From contig CM052358.1 of the NCBI GenBank assembly GCA_028551475.1, positions 15,731,938 to 15,795,937 of the forward strand: DNA of 64,000 nucleotides. The letters run 5' to 3'. Position numbers and translations under genes: made by a program. The notes under the pieces are model-generated. The model was not told the origin of the DNA and made no database searches. It saw nothing but the letters and a program-made list of their open reading frames with translations. Positions 11,486 through 23,639 of this stretch are shown here, piece by piece. Within the stretch, counting starts at the first letter, position 1; each line of letters begins with the position of its first letter. Source of the stretch: Casuarina equisetifolia. Taxonomy: Eukaryota; Streptophyta; Magnoliopsida; Fagales; Casuarinaceae.

Positions 11486-13350
11486 ACCTTCTCATATTGA
11501 TCACACTATTGAAAAGCATGCTTAAGTCCATTAATAAACATAAGTTCATCTATATTATATACTTAAAATTGGACCACTTACAGACTTCCTCATTCAAAAA
11601 TAGTCTTCATGTTCGTTTGGTGTAATTCCTTATCAACTAGTGTGGTTTTAAACCTCTTAACCTTTCTTATAAAAGCTTTTTTAGACTCATTATATACATT
11701 CATTACTAACAAGTACTTCAACAAGCTCACAACATTTAGACAATTCAACAAAATCACAAATACCATTATGATTCATCAACTCAATTTCATCACTCATTCC
11801 ATTTAACCAAAAAATTAACTAAAAATAGCATCCTTATGAGTAATGAGGTCCAACACATATTAATATCATAGTCATCTAAAAGACCCAATAATATAAATGA
11901 ACAATCAGCTTCTTTACCTAGTGAACCTCCATTTAGATCTTAGACCTATGGGACCTCATTTAGAACTTAATCAATTACTTGTTCAGTTACTTTAATAGGT
12001 CTCCGTTCTAGTGCCATAAGCCCTACATACATCTTACTTTACCATATTAAGCTTTAGAAACTTTACAACTTTATTGTCTATAACTTCATAATTTTAGAGC
12101 CTTTTATTAAGGTTTTAAAATGAATATCTTTTCAAATGATCCAAGTAAGATATTATAAGTTGTATCCCAAAATAACTTTATTTCCATAAAACATCTTACA
12201 CTTTATAATGTTTAAAATTAGGTACACTTCTAGTGTACAACTATAAAAGAGTTATTGGAATAACTTTAGTAGGCTCATATCTAAAGATATAAAGGTGGTA
12301 TTTTTAGAGTTTGTCCTCATTAGAAATTATGTAAATTAGTCCCACAACACATAGTCCTTGACATATTCATAAAAGCATAATTACACCTTTTTGGCTACAT
12401 CACTTTATTCTAAATTTCCAAGAATTTTTGCTAAACAAGATTTTAAACTAATTAACATTCCATATCTACCATAAAACTCACCTCCCAATCAGATCTAAAA
12501 ACTTTAATACTCTTTCTCAACTGTTTCTCAAATATTGTCCGAAGGATTTTGAATTTATTTAAGAGATTCAAACTCTATTGCTATATAAGGATCACTAATA
12601 TCAACATGTATGACCTCCTATAGGTCAAAACAATGAACTACAAATTAATTCTTTAAATTGGTCAATTTGTTTCTATCATATTTTACACAGGTCTCTTGAT
12701 CACCTTTAAGAGTAAGTTGAATATTAAACTTTATTAATCTTTCTACTATTTACTGGAAATGTGACTAAGACTTTTATACCATAATGTATAAAACTACTCT
12801 TTAGATAAAGGCCTTTCAGGAATATATTTCTCAACTACTAAAAGAGAAAGATATCATAGGGAGATAAACACCATATATAATCCATAAGACAAAATGCAGT
12901 AACCAACTTTATTTAAATTAACAAACAACCATAAAAAAAAATTAAAAAATAAAATAGTTACCAGACTTGTCCAAAACTAAATAATGAAAACAAATTCCTT
13001 CAAAATTTATTTATATAAAAAAATTTCAATATTATTCAAAAAGACCTAATTTAGAATTAAAATATTATCTCCCTTAACTTTTATACATATTAGTTCATCT
13101 TTATTTCCCTTCTATTTATGAATCCCTAAATGGTCAAAGCAACATGATTAATTACACCAGTATCTAGCCACTAAGAACTAGATAAGATTTGAGATAAATA
13201 GATTCATAAACAAATATCAAAGAACTATAATTTTTAGCCTTACACTTTAATGACCAAGTCTTATATTGTTGTAGTCTTTCCTCATGTGATTCTTTTTCTT
13301 ACATAAGAAGCAATGATCACTATCCTCCTTAAAGGATTTTTTCTTAACCC
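11486..13350 (-). pseudogene. C4: decayed Ty1/copia fragment in the GLR gene
   Basis: Heavily mutated, but landmarks follow copia order when read downward. 13270-13345 has a gag zinc knuckle (CFLCKKKNHMRKDY, last Cys lost). About 13160-13200 has the protease active-site relic LDTGVINHVA. About 12750-12790 has a GAG-pre-integrase relic (LWYKSLSHISS). About 12500-12560 has an integrase core relic (KVFRSD, FMVDME). About 11600-11790 has an RT N-terminal relic (ELMNHNGICDFVEL, later DELMFINGLKHAF). The RT is cut at 11486, where GLR sequence starts. No LTR was recognised. Much older than the other copia copies. Confidence 0.6.
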
Positions 13351-13789
13351 CTAGCACTTTGCTAAATTAATTCAAAATCCTTAGTAGTGTTGTGAATATC
13401 TATATGAGTATTAAATCTTGACCTTTGCCTTTATTGGTATTAGAACTTGGTTTGATAATTTATCAAACCCCCTAATATGGTTTCCAATGCCTTTATAATA
13501 ATCAAACTTTAATAGAATAAAGCCAAATCTTAATTGGAGTACTTATTAAGGTAAAGTACCTAAACACCACTTAAATCCTAAATTCCTTAGTAATACAATC
13601 GATTGATAAATCACCCTTATAGTAATTATAAGTTGGCCACTTCATGGACAGTATATAAAGTAACTATCTTTAACATGTAGCATGTTACTATTAATTATCC
13701 ACCTGCTATTTGTATTGGAAAAGGGAGCTAACTACAATAGCTAACCAATAGTGTAATTGGTTAACACCCAATTGTAATAGTTTTCCTAG
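13351..13789. other. AT-rich spacer between C4 and LINE relics
   Basis: About 440 bp with no ORF or recognised motif. It is probably the unreadable 5' part of C4. Confidence 0.4.
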
Positions 13790-14330
13790 ATCACTATATT
13801 TCTCATACATAAAATTTTTCCCATAGTGGTTCCTCTTTGAGGTAATTCCATGCCATTTTATCTTGGAAAGTCTTCATTATTGTATACAATTCTCTAACTC
13901 CTTCGTCACTTTCCTCTAATGGCCTTCATACCTTTTTCCAACTCACCTAATGGGTTTAATGTTCCCTTCTAATATCCCATAAGAATGTAGTCTTTTATTA
14001 ATGATCTCTTGCAAGGCATACTTTGGCACCTTTGTAATCGAAAGAAAATGAATAGAGAAGGATGTCAAGATGCTTTTAATGAGTGTAAGCTTTGCACCAT
14101 GTGATAGGAACTTGTTTTTCAAGTTTTGAATTCTTCCAATTACTTTTGCAAATAGGTAATCTATGAATTATCATTTTGCTTCTCCTTTGTACAAAGGAAT
14201 TTTTAAATATTTTAAAGGAAGCTGAGCATGAGAAAACCAAGTCCAATACTTAATTAGCCTTTTCTTATTTCATGGGATCTTTAGAGATAATAGAATATTG
14301 CATTTTTGTTCATTGACTTTCTATCTATTG
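13790..14330 (-). pseudogene. L1-type LINE fragment (RT C-terminal region)
   Basis: On the minus strand about 13935-14140 reads RIQNLKNKFLSHGAKLTLIK, then SILTSFSIHFLSITKVPKYA, and in shifted frames VSWKKV...EGVRELYTIMKTFQDK and PLWEKF. This matches the region after the RT palm of plant L1-like LINEs (WK...LS.aGr.tLIksVL.s.P, then VSW..vc.p...GGLG). Stops and frame shifts show it is dead. No poly(A) tail or target duplication was found. Confidence 0.65.
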
Positions 14331-14805
14331 CATTACTCATATTTGTGTAAGAGAGACATAAAACTTTAAATTGAGCTTTGTCTTCTATTCAAGGAAATAA
14401 TCATATCATCGCATATGAGATCTATTCATTAAGAAGAAATTAGTTTAAAAATAAGAAAAAAACCTAATCACCCCCCTCTTAGGTTGTTTAGGCATTTTTT
14501 AGTTTCTGCCTATTATATTTTCATCAAGTACTTATTACATCGGTATGACAGGTCAAAAAGTGAGGTGGGATGTTTATAAACCACTCATCTAGTCTTTTGG
14601 GCTGATTTCACCAAAGGAAGGCCGCCTAAAACTCAAAAGGAATAATAAAAAGTAAAAAGACCTTCTATAAACTTTCTAAACAATTTGAGGCATTGACATA
14701 GTGCAAGAGCCTACTAATCGTGATGAATAAAATTTAGGATAAAGACATTCAAATTGACCTAACAAACTATTAGGGCAAGAAAAAAGAAAAAAAAAATAGC
14801 AACAC
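14331..14805. other. Spacer without recognised gene
   Basis: About 475 bp of AT-rich sequence. The upstream part may be further LINE relic. Nothing else is supported. Confidence 0.35.
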
Positions 14806-14810
14806 CTTGA

Positions 14811-16351
14811 TGTTGGAAAATAAGGGTTTTGTTTGTGAAAAAATATATTTATGAATCTATTTGTTGAAATATGTTTTTCATAAGTGCAAAAGAAAATCAT
14901 AGGAAGTAAAAGGTGTACAAATTATAATATCAATTAATGATATTATAAAGTAACCGGGTTCCTACATTTCTTGATATAATGTCACTATATAGTGCTCTCA
15001 AGAAATGATTTATTTAATTTGATTATATAATGTTTTAAGAACAAGGCTTACCAAATTGAAATTAAATATGTCATACATTGTAATTAAGAAAAAATGATAC
15101 TTGCTCTTGCTTGGATGAAGGTTGAAGTATTTGGCTCTATGTTTGGAATAAACTTTAGTTCTATCAAGAACTTATATTATATCATTCTTAGACTGATATT
15201 ACTCTTGGCCTGATTCTGTTCCTGGCTTGGTATTGCTTTCGGCTTAACTCTCGGCCTAATATTGATTCTCGACTTGACTCTTGACCTGATTGAGTTCTTG
15301 GCCTGGTTGTGTTCTCTGCCCGTCTCATGGTTTCATGGCCCACTTATCTATCCATTAGATAAGTGAGCTCGGCTGGTGATGAAACTCACCATTTCACTTA
15401 CACACTGTCTCACTTATTCAAACATGATGCCCCAAAAGCATACGACCAACGAAAAGTCTGAAACCCTAGTTCTAATTTTCTATTTAAGAAGAGCTTTTCT
15501 ATGGAGAATGGTTCGACATTTACAACAATCTGAAGTTCTCTTTGAGTGAAGAATCGACCATTAAGCTCATCTTTTGATCATTCAATCTTATTAACTTTCA
15601 GTGAAGTACAAGCTTACAGTGATATTATGATTAAATACTTATTCATTCATTTATATCATCGATTGTATCCTGTATAACTCTATTTATGTGCTGATTTCAT
15701 TAAAAATAATTATTACACATAAATATTGAAAGTAATCTGAAGCCCTAATTTATTTCAATTTAGGGTTTTCATGATAGTAGCTTAGAGTTATCATATTTAC
15801 ATCAAATCAGCTCCTTTAGGTTATAGAATCCCACAACTTGTTATATTATTTGAGATTTGTCATTGATTTATGATCTTTTGATCATATTGTATAACATTGT
15901 ACAAGAAATTCCTTAAGAATGAATTGTTTGAGTTAGGGAGAATGTTTTCTCCTAACTTGGTTGAGTAAAGGAGACTTCAATTGCTTTGATTGAAGGAGAA
16001 GAGGACATAGGACTCAAGGTCTGAGTGCCGAACCACCATGGTAAATTTGGTGTCAATCTCTTTACTTACTATTGATCTAACCATCTTATAATATTTACTA
16101 CCTCTTATTTTATCAATTATCTATTCCTAAGTCATCAGAATATTTGATATATGTAAGTATGACAATATTCTTGATAACATGTTGTTTGACTTGGAAGTAA
16201 AGCATCATATGTTTGAAATCTGTTCAATTTATATTGAGATTATTGGTGTGACTTGTCCATCATATTGAGTTGAGTATTTGTTAACATAATAGTTTTAATT
16301 GCTAGTTTTAAGAATTCAACCCATCTTCTTGTTAAGCTATAAAACCCAACA
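14811..16351 (+). repeat. S3: solo LTR
   Basis: 1541 bp, TGTTGGAAAATAAGG...AAAACCCAACA. It is flanked by an exact 5-bp duplication CTTGA (14806-14810 and 16352-16356). No internal domain is attached, so it is a solo LTR left by recombination between two LTRs. It is the same family as the nested LTRs at 30962-34365 in reverse orientation. It contains a degenerate minisatellite at about 15186-15310. Confidence 0.9.
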
Positions 16352-16356
16352 CTTGA

Positions 16357-17089
16357 TACTTGGGAACAAGTGATAGAGAAATTGTGAAGTGAAGGTGTGA
16401 GGGAAAGACACCAAGGGAGGTTAGTGTTAAATACTAAAAGAAAGTGGCCATTAAAACTCAATGAAGACAAAAGTGGAATAGGGAAAGGGAACCAATTTTT
16501 TCTTTTTTAAGCACACACATTTATGCATGCATGTAGTGTTGAATGTAAGAGCTCTTGTTCTCAAGCATTGCCTACTCCTAATTAAGCTAGGAACTTGGCA
16601 ATAAAGGGAACTAATTTCCATGATAGTTTCCATGATTACATTTCATATTTTATCGACACTTGAAATTGAATCTCAATTGGCATTATTATGCTACTCATCC
16701 TTTATCTATTTAAAAATAAATAAAGTTAATCTTATATACAAGAAATTGACATATTTTGTATAAATAAATATATTCTAAAGCCCTAACTTTCTCTTTCATC
16801 ATATCTCCATTACTTCCATCTTTAGATTTCTATGCTTTATAATTGACCACCTATCAAAGTTATAATTGATGATCTCATCATTTTTGTAAAATCGTAGCAT
16901 AGATTGTACCTTTTAAATGGATGCCATGAAAGATAGCAAATAATATCAATGGAATAGTCCAACTTCCCATTTATTTATTTATTTATTTTGCATCTCCTTT
17001 CAAAAATTTACAAGACTTAACTAAGGAGATTTATTCAAAATGAATATACACACTTTCAAAATGTAAAACTATACCTAACCATTAGTAAA
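16357..17089. other. Intergenic AT-rich sequence
   Basis: No gene or transposon structure recognised. A (TTTA)n microsatellite lies at about 16971-16988. The short minus-strand frames here show no family motif. Confidence 0.4.
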
Positions 17090-17094
17090 GATGG

Positions 17095-17763
17095 TGATTT
17101 AATGCTCTCAAGCCTAGTATTATAAGTTTCTACATGAAAGAGTTGAAAGTCCACACCATGATCTAATAAGTCTAAGAAAGGCAAGGTTGAAGAACACCTT
17201 AGGAATATTATCTAAATCTCTAAGATGGTTTAAGGATTTGTTATTAATATTTAGGGTTTCCCAAATAGCCATTGAGTCTTTAATTTTTAGGGTTTCTTTA
17301 TTGTTTGAGATTATCTTTTTTTTGTGTGGTTTTCCTTAAATTTCTAGATCTCTAATTTATCTAAGATTTCTATAATTATTGAGATCCTTGATTTGTTTAA
17401 GATTTCCTTAGTTTTTGAGATCCCTAATTTTTCAAGATTCTTAGGGTTAGGTTTAGTTATTTATTTATAAGGAACATTATTTTAGTTATAAGTAGAATAG
17501 AAAACCCTTAGTTATTCTTTCAACCTTTTATTTCTTTTATCCAATTATTGTCAAAGATTGATAATGGAACACCTCCTTGACTGGTGACACTACCTTTATA
17601 TCTTGGAGTCTATTTTGGTAATATTTTATTTTCATTTTTTTTCCTTCTTCCTACCCAAACATAGCCATCATCATGAGAAAAAAGGCCTAAAAACCCAAAA
17701 AAATGACTACCCTTCCTTAACTCCATACAAAACTCACTCAATCTTGCCACTAGATTCACATCA
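17095..17763 (+). repeat. T1 5' LTR
   Basis: Starts TGATTTAATGCTCTCAAG and ends in CACATCA. It aligns along its length with 18783-19468, with many substitutions (very roughly 80-85 percent identical by eye), so T1 is older than G1 or C6. Confidence 0.85.
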
Positions 17764-18782
17764 AGTGGTGTCAAAGCCTAAGTTTTGGTGAGCAAGCCAT
17801 GTTTCAATATAAGCAATGCACTTTACATTCTTCTTCACATTTTTCACCATGTAAGGTAGTTAATAGGATTCTTGTAGACATAGGGAAAATGAAAGATTAA
17901 GCCAATAAGATTCTTCAACTCATAAGAATAAATAATTGACATCAAGGCAAGATCCATGCTCTAACCAAAAAGATGATTGTGTTTCCATTGATTACAAGTA
18001 CCACCACAAACACTACAAGGAGCAATATGATATGTAGACAAACAGGTGGTATGGAAAAAAAAAAAAAAAGCCTCACTAAAGAAAGCCACAAAGGTAGTTT
18101 AAATCCAAGAAATAGAGTTGATAAAAACAAGGCCAAAATATTTGAATCTTGCAATGCTAGAAGTGTCACTAAAGAAGAAGGCAAACCTAGAAAGCTTGGA
18201 TATTCCAAAGCTTGAGGTACCCATGAGACATGCATACATATCCAAAAAATTTGGATCCATTAAAGCTTGATATGCCACTAGAAAAGGAAATGGATCCAAG
18301 AAGTCTAAATCTCTTGAAGCTTGAGATGTTACCAAACAAGACAATAAAACATATTCCTGTACAAGAGCTAGAAGGTTTCAACCAAGTGGGAAAAATTCTA
18401 GAGCATTGTTAAGCATGAACAGTGGTATAATTTGTTGGTTTGTATTGTTAAATCGTAAGAAGATGGCATGCCAACAACTAATGAGATTCTTTACCTGTAT
18501 AGATGAAAGGGCTGGTAAAACATTGCATAACTTCAACTATTTGTTTGGATTATATTGTAGGTTAGGTTGCAAACTTCCATCCAAGTAGTATAGTAGTTTG
18601 TCATTGATTTGTGGACCAACACACTTAGGTAGGCCACTAAAGTTAGAAGTTGATTCATGTGCAAGAACTTGCATAATGGATTCTTTAAGCAAAAAGAAAC
18701 CAAAAAGAAAAAAGAATAGAACAAAAAAGATCTAGAGCAATAGTCAAGATTTAAGGACAAATCTTCCTTAACAAGAAGAGAT
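17764..18782 (+). other. T1 internal region with degenerate repeat-coding stretch
   Basis: No retrotransposon protein is recognisable. From about 18141 to 18345 two neighbouring frames encode a loose 14-17 residue repeat: NLAMLEVSLKKKA, NLESLDIPKLEVP, NLDPLKLDMPLEK, SLNLLKLEMLPNK. A frameshift near 18225-18240 separates the first two from the last two. An A-run lies at 18056-18069. Confidence 0.5.
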
Positions 18783-19468
18783 TGATGTAGATGCCCTCAA
18801 AACCCAATATTACAAGTTTCCACATGAAAGAGTTGAAAGTCCACACTATAATCTAATGGATTTAGGGAGAACAAGGTTGAAAAGCATCTTAAGAATATTC
18901 TTTAAAATCTCTGAGATGACTTAAGATTTTCATTATTAATAATAGGAGTTTCCTAAATAGTCATTAAGTCCTTAATTTTCTAACATTTCTTTATCATCCA
19001 AGATTATTTCCTTTTATGTGATTTTCTTTAAATATCTAGATCTTTGATTTATCTAGGATTTCTATAATTGTTGAGATCCCTAATTTGTTTAAGATTTCTT
19101 AATTTTTGGAATCCATAATTTGTAGGATTCTTAGGGTTAGGTTTTGTTCCCTATTTAAAAGGAGTATTATTTTAGTTGTAAGCATGCTTGTTTTTCCATA
19201 AAGAATAAAAAACCAGTTATTTTTTCAACTTTTGTTTCTTTTATCCAATTCTCGACAAAGATCAGTGGTTGGAATACCTCCTTGACTAGTAGTGCTCCCT
19301 TTACATCTTAGGGTCCATTCTAGTAAATATTTCATTTTTGTCCTTTTTCTTTCTCTTATCCAAACAAGGCCTTTCCTTATGAGAAAAAACCCCAGAAACC
19401 CAAAAAAACGATTACCCTTCTTTAACCCCATGTAGGACTCACTCAATCCCACCACTAGATCTTCATCA
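18783..19468 (+). repeat. T1 3' LTR
   Basis: Starts TGATGTAGATGCCCTCAA and ends in CTTCATCA. It pairs with 17095-17763 and is followed by the AATGG duplication. Confidence 0.85.
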
Positions 19469-19473
19469 AATGG

Positions 19474-19800
19474 TGACTAATCATCTCAAGGACATGATTT
19501 CATCATTTCGCTAGTTGTTTTGATTTTATTAATCTTTGAAGAACAACTAGCTGAAAATAAATTGTGCACCTTAACGAGGTGGTATTCCAATCCCTTTTTA
19601 CAATTTTTTTTTCCTCTTTTTGAGGAGTTAAATGATTTAATAGAAGATATTTCACCTGAAAATAAATAGCTAAGATTCTTTGAATGACACTAAAATAAGT
19701 ATCAATGAGACTAATAAATGTTGCATGATTATTCGTATAAATTTATTTAGTGAAAAAAGCACTTCCCCTTCCTTGCTTCTTCCCCAACAACTTGCCTTTT
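19474..19800. other. Spacer downstream of the peptide gene
   Basis: AT-rich sequence with no gene recognised, between T1 and the poly(A) signal of the cysteine-rich peptide gene. Confidence 0.4.
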
Positions 19801-19806
19801 TTTATT
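19801..19806 (-). terminator. Poly(A) signal AATAAA of the peptide gene
   Basis: AATAAA on the minus strand, about 90 bases after the stop codon at 19895, followed by more A residues. Position is normal for a plant 3' UTR. Confidence 0.55.
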
Positions 19807-19894
19807 GATCCACCAAATATAGATTAAGCATCTTCATGCAAACTTACTCAACAAGGAATAGAAGTGCAACAACGTGTGCCTGATGCGAACTTAT

Positions 19895-20598
19895 TTAACA
19901 GGGATCGTCACTTGTAACAATGTCGGCGCAGAATCCATTGTAACACATTCCAGTCCTTACGGCTAAACGGTTGTAGCAACGGCACCCAGTTAAAGCCCTG
20001 CATTCTGAATCGTGATCGGGGGCTAAACCTAGTGCACCTGTTATTCATTAAGAAAATAGATTCCGTAAGGGAGATGTAACAACTTCATTTTGGTAAGATT
20101 GTTCTTAAGCAATATCGCATAACGATTAGTAAAAGATTCATTCTCAAAGTATGTAAAACTATTGTGTGGTCAAGTGTCTTGTCTTGGCCTTCTGCAACAC
20201 AGAACTAACAGCTTACCATCCAATTCATCAAGAAGGCATTGTATTCTGTGTTTGTATTACAATCCTTACTCTTAATTGTATTCTCCGTTTTCCCCTCAAG
20301 TGAGAGTAGGGAAAAATAGTAGAAAAGTTTGTAAAATGTTCTAAGAATGTGCTAATTTTTTTTTTCTTTTAATGATAAGAACTTACACTTTAAGTACATC
20401 TAAATGAAAAGTGACACTTCTCTTACCCTAGACAACCTCCTCACATTAGGCACCAAATATGTTATTGAGAATGGTAGGAAAGAAAAAAAAAAAAAAAAGG
20501 GATTGTATGTAAGAGAAGAAAATGATACCTGATGCAAAAACGAGAAAAACTACCAAAATAACTCGGAAAATGACTGGGAATGCTGCATTGTATCTCAT
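19895..20598 (-). CDS. Secreted six-cysteine peptide (70 aa), two exons
   Basis: Exons 20529-20598 (start ATG at 20598) and 19895-20037 (stop TAA at 19895-19897). The intron 20038-20528 (491 bp) begins GTATCATTTTC and ends AATAACAG, and the join is phase 1 inside a Gly codon. The 70-residue product has a basic, then strongly hydrophobic N-terminus ending VVFLVFASG, a classic signal peptide with likely cleavage near residues 23-26. The mature part is about 45 residues with six Cys spaced C-x5-C-x-C-x10-C-x4-C-x9-C, the last being the C-terminal residue. Secretion and three disulfides are inferred. A TATA box, a short leader and a poly(A) signal flank it. I do not recognise the family; plant defence or signalling peptides are the obvious comparison. 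Confidence 0.72.
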
Positions 20599-20807
20599 CC
20601 TGACGGAACAAACAGAAAGTACAAAGTAAATTAAGAGGAGCGAAAAAATATATTGATCAATATCATATATATAGCTGTTATGTGGGTGTTTAAGAAAAGG
20701 GCTATAGAAGTGTGGAAGTTATTTAGAAGGCAAGAGAGAGGAAGCGGTTTCTACAAAGGAGTCATTCTACAAGAAGTTTCTACAAGCAGTCAAAGGGGCT
20801 GTTTTTA
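20519..20807. repeat. Tandem duplication, copy 1 (promoter and exon 1 of the peptide gene)
   Basis: It aligns with 20924-21179 from the exon 1 donor through the start codon and leader to past the TATA region, ending around the shared CTACAAGCAGT(C/T)AAA. Identity looks around 80-85 percent. This copy keeps the open frame. Confidence 0.8.
20664..20673 (-). promoter_or_regulatory. TATA box of the cysteine-rich peptide gene
   Basis: On the minus strand the sequence reads GCTATATATATGAT, 66-75 bases upstream of the ATG at 20598. Transcription would start near 20635-20640, leaving a leader of about 40 nt. Confidence 0.55.
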
Positions 20808-20923
20808 TGTAATTACTAGAGCGTATTAATGTGCATGGGAAAAGGGAAAGTAATGGGTTGTCTTGTACCAAAGAGAGTGATAGGAGTTATTAGTAGCAGT
20901 TATGTGAAATTCAATAGGGGGGA

Positions 20924-21179
20924 GAAAATGATACCAAATGTGAAAACAAGTAAAACCACCAAAATAACTCGAAAATGACTGGGAATGTTGCGCTGTATCT
21001 CATCTTGACAGAACAAACATACAGTACAAAACAAATTAAGAGGAATGAAGAAATATGCTGATCAATCTCATATACATTGCTGTTATGTGCATGGTCAGTC
21101 AAGGCGTAGGAAAAGGGCTAGAAGTGTGAAAGTTATTTGGAAGGTACAAGCAGTTTCTACAAGCAGTTAAAAGGGACTA
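20924..21179 (-). pseudogene. Second, frameshifted copy of the peptide gene's promoter and exon 1
   Basis: The exon-like part is 20935-21003 with an ATG at 21003 and the same GTATC donor. It is 69 instead of 70 bases long: a single base is lost just after the codons for MRYSATFPVIF, so the signal peptide frame breaks. The TATA-like sequence is also weaker. No second copy of exon 2 follows before copy 1. If transcribed it could splice to the same exon 2 but would be out of frame. Confidence 0.65.
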
Positions 21180-22311
21180 AGAGTTTCAGGCAACACTTTC
21201 TCTGAATTAGGCTAGGTGCTTGTCAACAAATATTAGGAAGTCTTGCATAGCAAATTAAGCTTGTAACAATAGCCATAAAGACGTGAAATGTTTTTGAAGA
21301 GAAGAAAGTAAAATTTAATAAAAGGCATCAAACAATAAATGAGAATTATAAGATCAATCAAGCAAAAGAAGTAACACTTATAAGACAAGATAAAAAATAA
21401 AAATAAAAAAACTCACAAGGGAGGGAAAAATAAAAGATGGTTTGCACAATTCGGTATAACACATCCTCGAAAGGGAAATCCATGGTGTCACGCATATATG
21501 AGGAATAGTGACAGAGTGCATGAGGAATAGTCATACTTAGAGGTTTGAATTCTATTCCGATTTTTCTTTTCCATTTGACATCTGTCCTCTAAGCTTTTGG
21601 TTTTGGATTTAAAAGATTCACAATTTTTTTCAACAATTATTTAGTGACATGTATTTTTAGATAACTGTTGTGTTTCGAAACTTAATCACCAAAGAGATGT
21701 TCCATTTCTTTTTTAAGTGAACTATGACATGGCTAACTTCTTAATAAAACATGCAAACATTTTTTTGTTGTCTTCACAGGAGTATGATGTGTCTATTTGG
21801 CTCCCGTATGACATTTCTGTTGATTATGAAACCTTAATACTTAAGACCAATCTAGTTTATTTTCTCTTAATATGGAAAGTGTTATAGACGTAAATGCTCG
21901 TAACAGGTTCAGTGGATGATGATTGTAGTTGGTGATTTTGATTTGCTAAAGAGTCAATTCTTTCGTTGCAGTTGGTGATTTGGATTCGCTAAAGTCAATT
22001 CTTTCATATGCACTTTAAAGATTTAGAGAAAAAAGTTAAAAAGACATAAATGTCACAGGCCTAGGTTTTATTATAAAAGCAATAGTCAAACCTCCTCGTA
22101 TAACATTGGAAAATGAAGTCCATTACATTTTTTTTTCATGCAAAATCATGTCTGTGGGTGAGGCTTCCTATCAATCCCACACTAAGGATCCACCCGCTGT
22201 CCACCTTACACTAGTGGATAGCATTCGTAAGTGCCACTGAGTGCCCACCCTACAGTAGAGGATAGTTGCAAGCCTCAAGAAATAGAATAAAAGGGGAGAA
22301 TAAAGGGCGGA
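21180..22311. other. Intergenic sequence
   Basis: No recognised gene. A short imperfect repeat (GGTTCAGTGGATGATG..., GTTGGTGATTT twice) occurs near 21905-21995, and two similar CCACCCT...GTGGATAG/GAGGATAG segments near 22190-22265. Confidence 0.4.
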
Positions 22312-22584
22312 ATGATGGTGATCCGGAAACCACTCAATACGCGTGAATCTTCAACAACTGCAATCTTTGCCGCACTAATGATATGCATCTTCCGGCTGCA
22401 AATCACTCTCCATATTAGCTTCCGCGATTCCAATGAAGGAATAAATACGATTTCAATTGGATGTCTTGAAGTCAATTCGGTAATTGTGCAGCACCCACCC
22501 TGCGGGAACATCCCTACGCGTCGAACTTATGCCGACGTGGCCTCCTCCCGTATTACTTTGCCATTGTATTTAAACTCTAACTAA
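22312..22584 (+). CDS. Hypothetical 90-residue protein
   Basis: ATGATGG start, open to TAA. Base composition is richer in G and C than its surroundings. It has a short hydrophobic stretch (AIFAALMICIFRL, about residues 18-30) and a C-terminal part with two Cys. No family is recognised and the opposite strand is also open (22275-22511), so this may be chance. Confidence 0.2.
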   Translation: MMVIRKPLNTRESSTTAIFAALMICIFRLQITLHISFRDSNEGINTISIGCLEVNSVIVQHPPCGNIPTRRTYADVASSRITLPLYLNSN

Positions 22585-23639
22585 ATAAAAACAGGCACGA
22601 AATATGTAAAGCAACAAAGTAAACGCCCAATGTAACTACCTAGAAATATACTCGTTAAAAGATTGCCCTTTTGAAATGCACCAAAGAAAACATTTTGATG
22701 CAATAAACCTCTTCCTTTCCCACACATAAAATATAAGCATGTTATTTCCCGGACTAAGAAAACAAAATATAACTTCAACGCTTGGCATAGCAGCTTAGTG
22801 CTCATGTTTTGTAAGGAATTTTAAGAAGTCATTTTGTCACAAGCTGAAGGCTTGAGGAGTCAATTTAGGTGAGAAAGAGATAGAGAAATTAGGGAATTTT
22901 CTTTGTATTACTAATGGGGACAACTCGAAGTCTCAAAGTTGTCCACATGATTTGGAAGTCTATATCCTACATGGATTGAAAAAGAAAAGAGTCATTGTCC
23001 CATAGGGATTGGGAGAGGAAGAATTGCACCCCCACATTGGTTAGACAACTAAGTTATAGAACTTAGAAAGGATATAAAAAGCTCTTTAAGCAATCCATAG
23101 AGGCAAATGGTAAAACCAAAGCTTAGGTAATACTAATAATCAAGTACTGGGTTATTTGAAGAGTATTACAAAATTAAGATTGTGAGAGTTTCTTATTCTT
23201 TTTCATTCAAAAGACTATAGTTGTAATAGTAGAAATATTAGTAGCAAAACAAGGGAGTAGGAAATTGTTGGTCCAAACCTCTTTAAAATCTCTTGTGTTA
23301 GTGTATGTACATATTTTTTTTTTGATACCTTGTTAAGAAATTTACTAAATTTTATAGATAATGCCCATATTTAACTTAAAACCTTAAGATATTAAGTAAT
23401 AGAACTCATTATCTTATAAGTAGGATTCTTAATTTATTTTTTAGTAATGTGAGATTTATTGCTCATATCTTAACACACCCCTTCACACGACAAATATTTA
23501 TGCTCTAACTACTTCCATGCACCCTTCACGAAGCCCACAAATTCTTCTAAAGTAGTCAAAGACCCATAATGCCATGCTGCTATGACAAATGAATATATTG
23601 CCATTATTAAAAATTAAATATGGAAACTAATTCCACTAA
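22585..23639. other. Repeat-like intergenic sequence
   Basis: No gene. The stretch at 23440-23500 (AATGTGAGATTTATTGCTCATATCTTAACACACCCC) resembles three stretches at 56100, 56505 and 56745, suggesting fragments of one dispersed non-coding repeat. Confidence 0.4.

Larger units (their letters stand above)
17095..19468 (+). mobile_element. T1: small non-autonomous LTR retrotransposon
   Basis: Two direct LTRs, 17095-17763 (669 bp) and 18783-19468 (686 bp), flank a 1019-bp interior. The flanking duplication is GATGG (17090-17094) / AATGG (19469-19473), one base different. A primer-binding site TGGTGTCAAAGCC follows the 5' LTR at 17766-17778 and resembles the initiator methionine tRNA site TGGTATCAGAGCC. 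A purine-rich AACAAGAAGAGAT precedes the 3' LTR. There is no gag or pol, so it depends on another element. Size places it between TRIM and LARD classes. Confidence 0.85.
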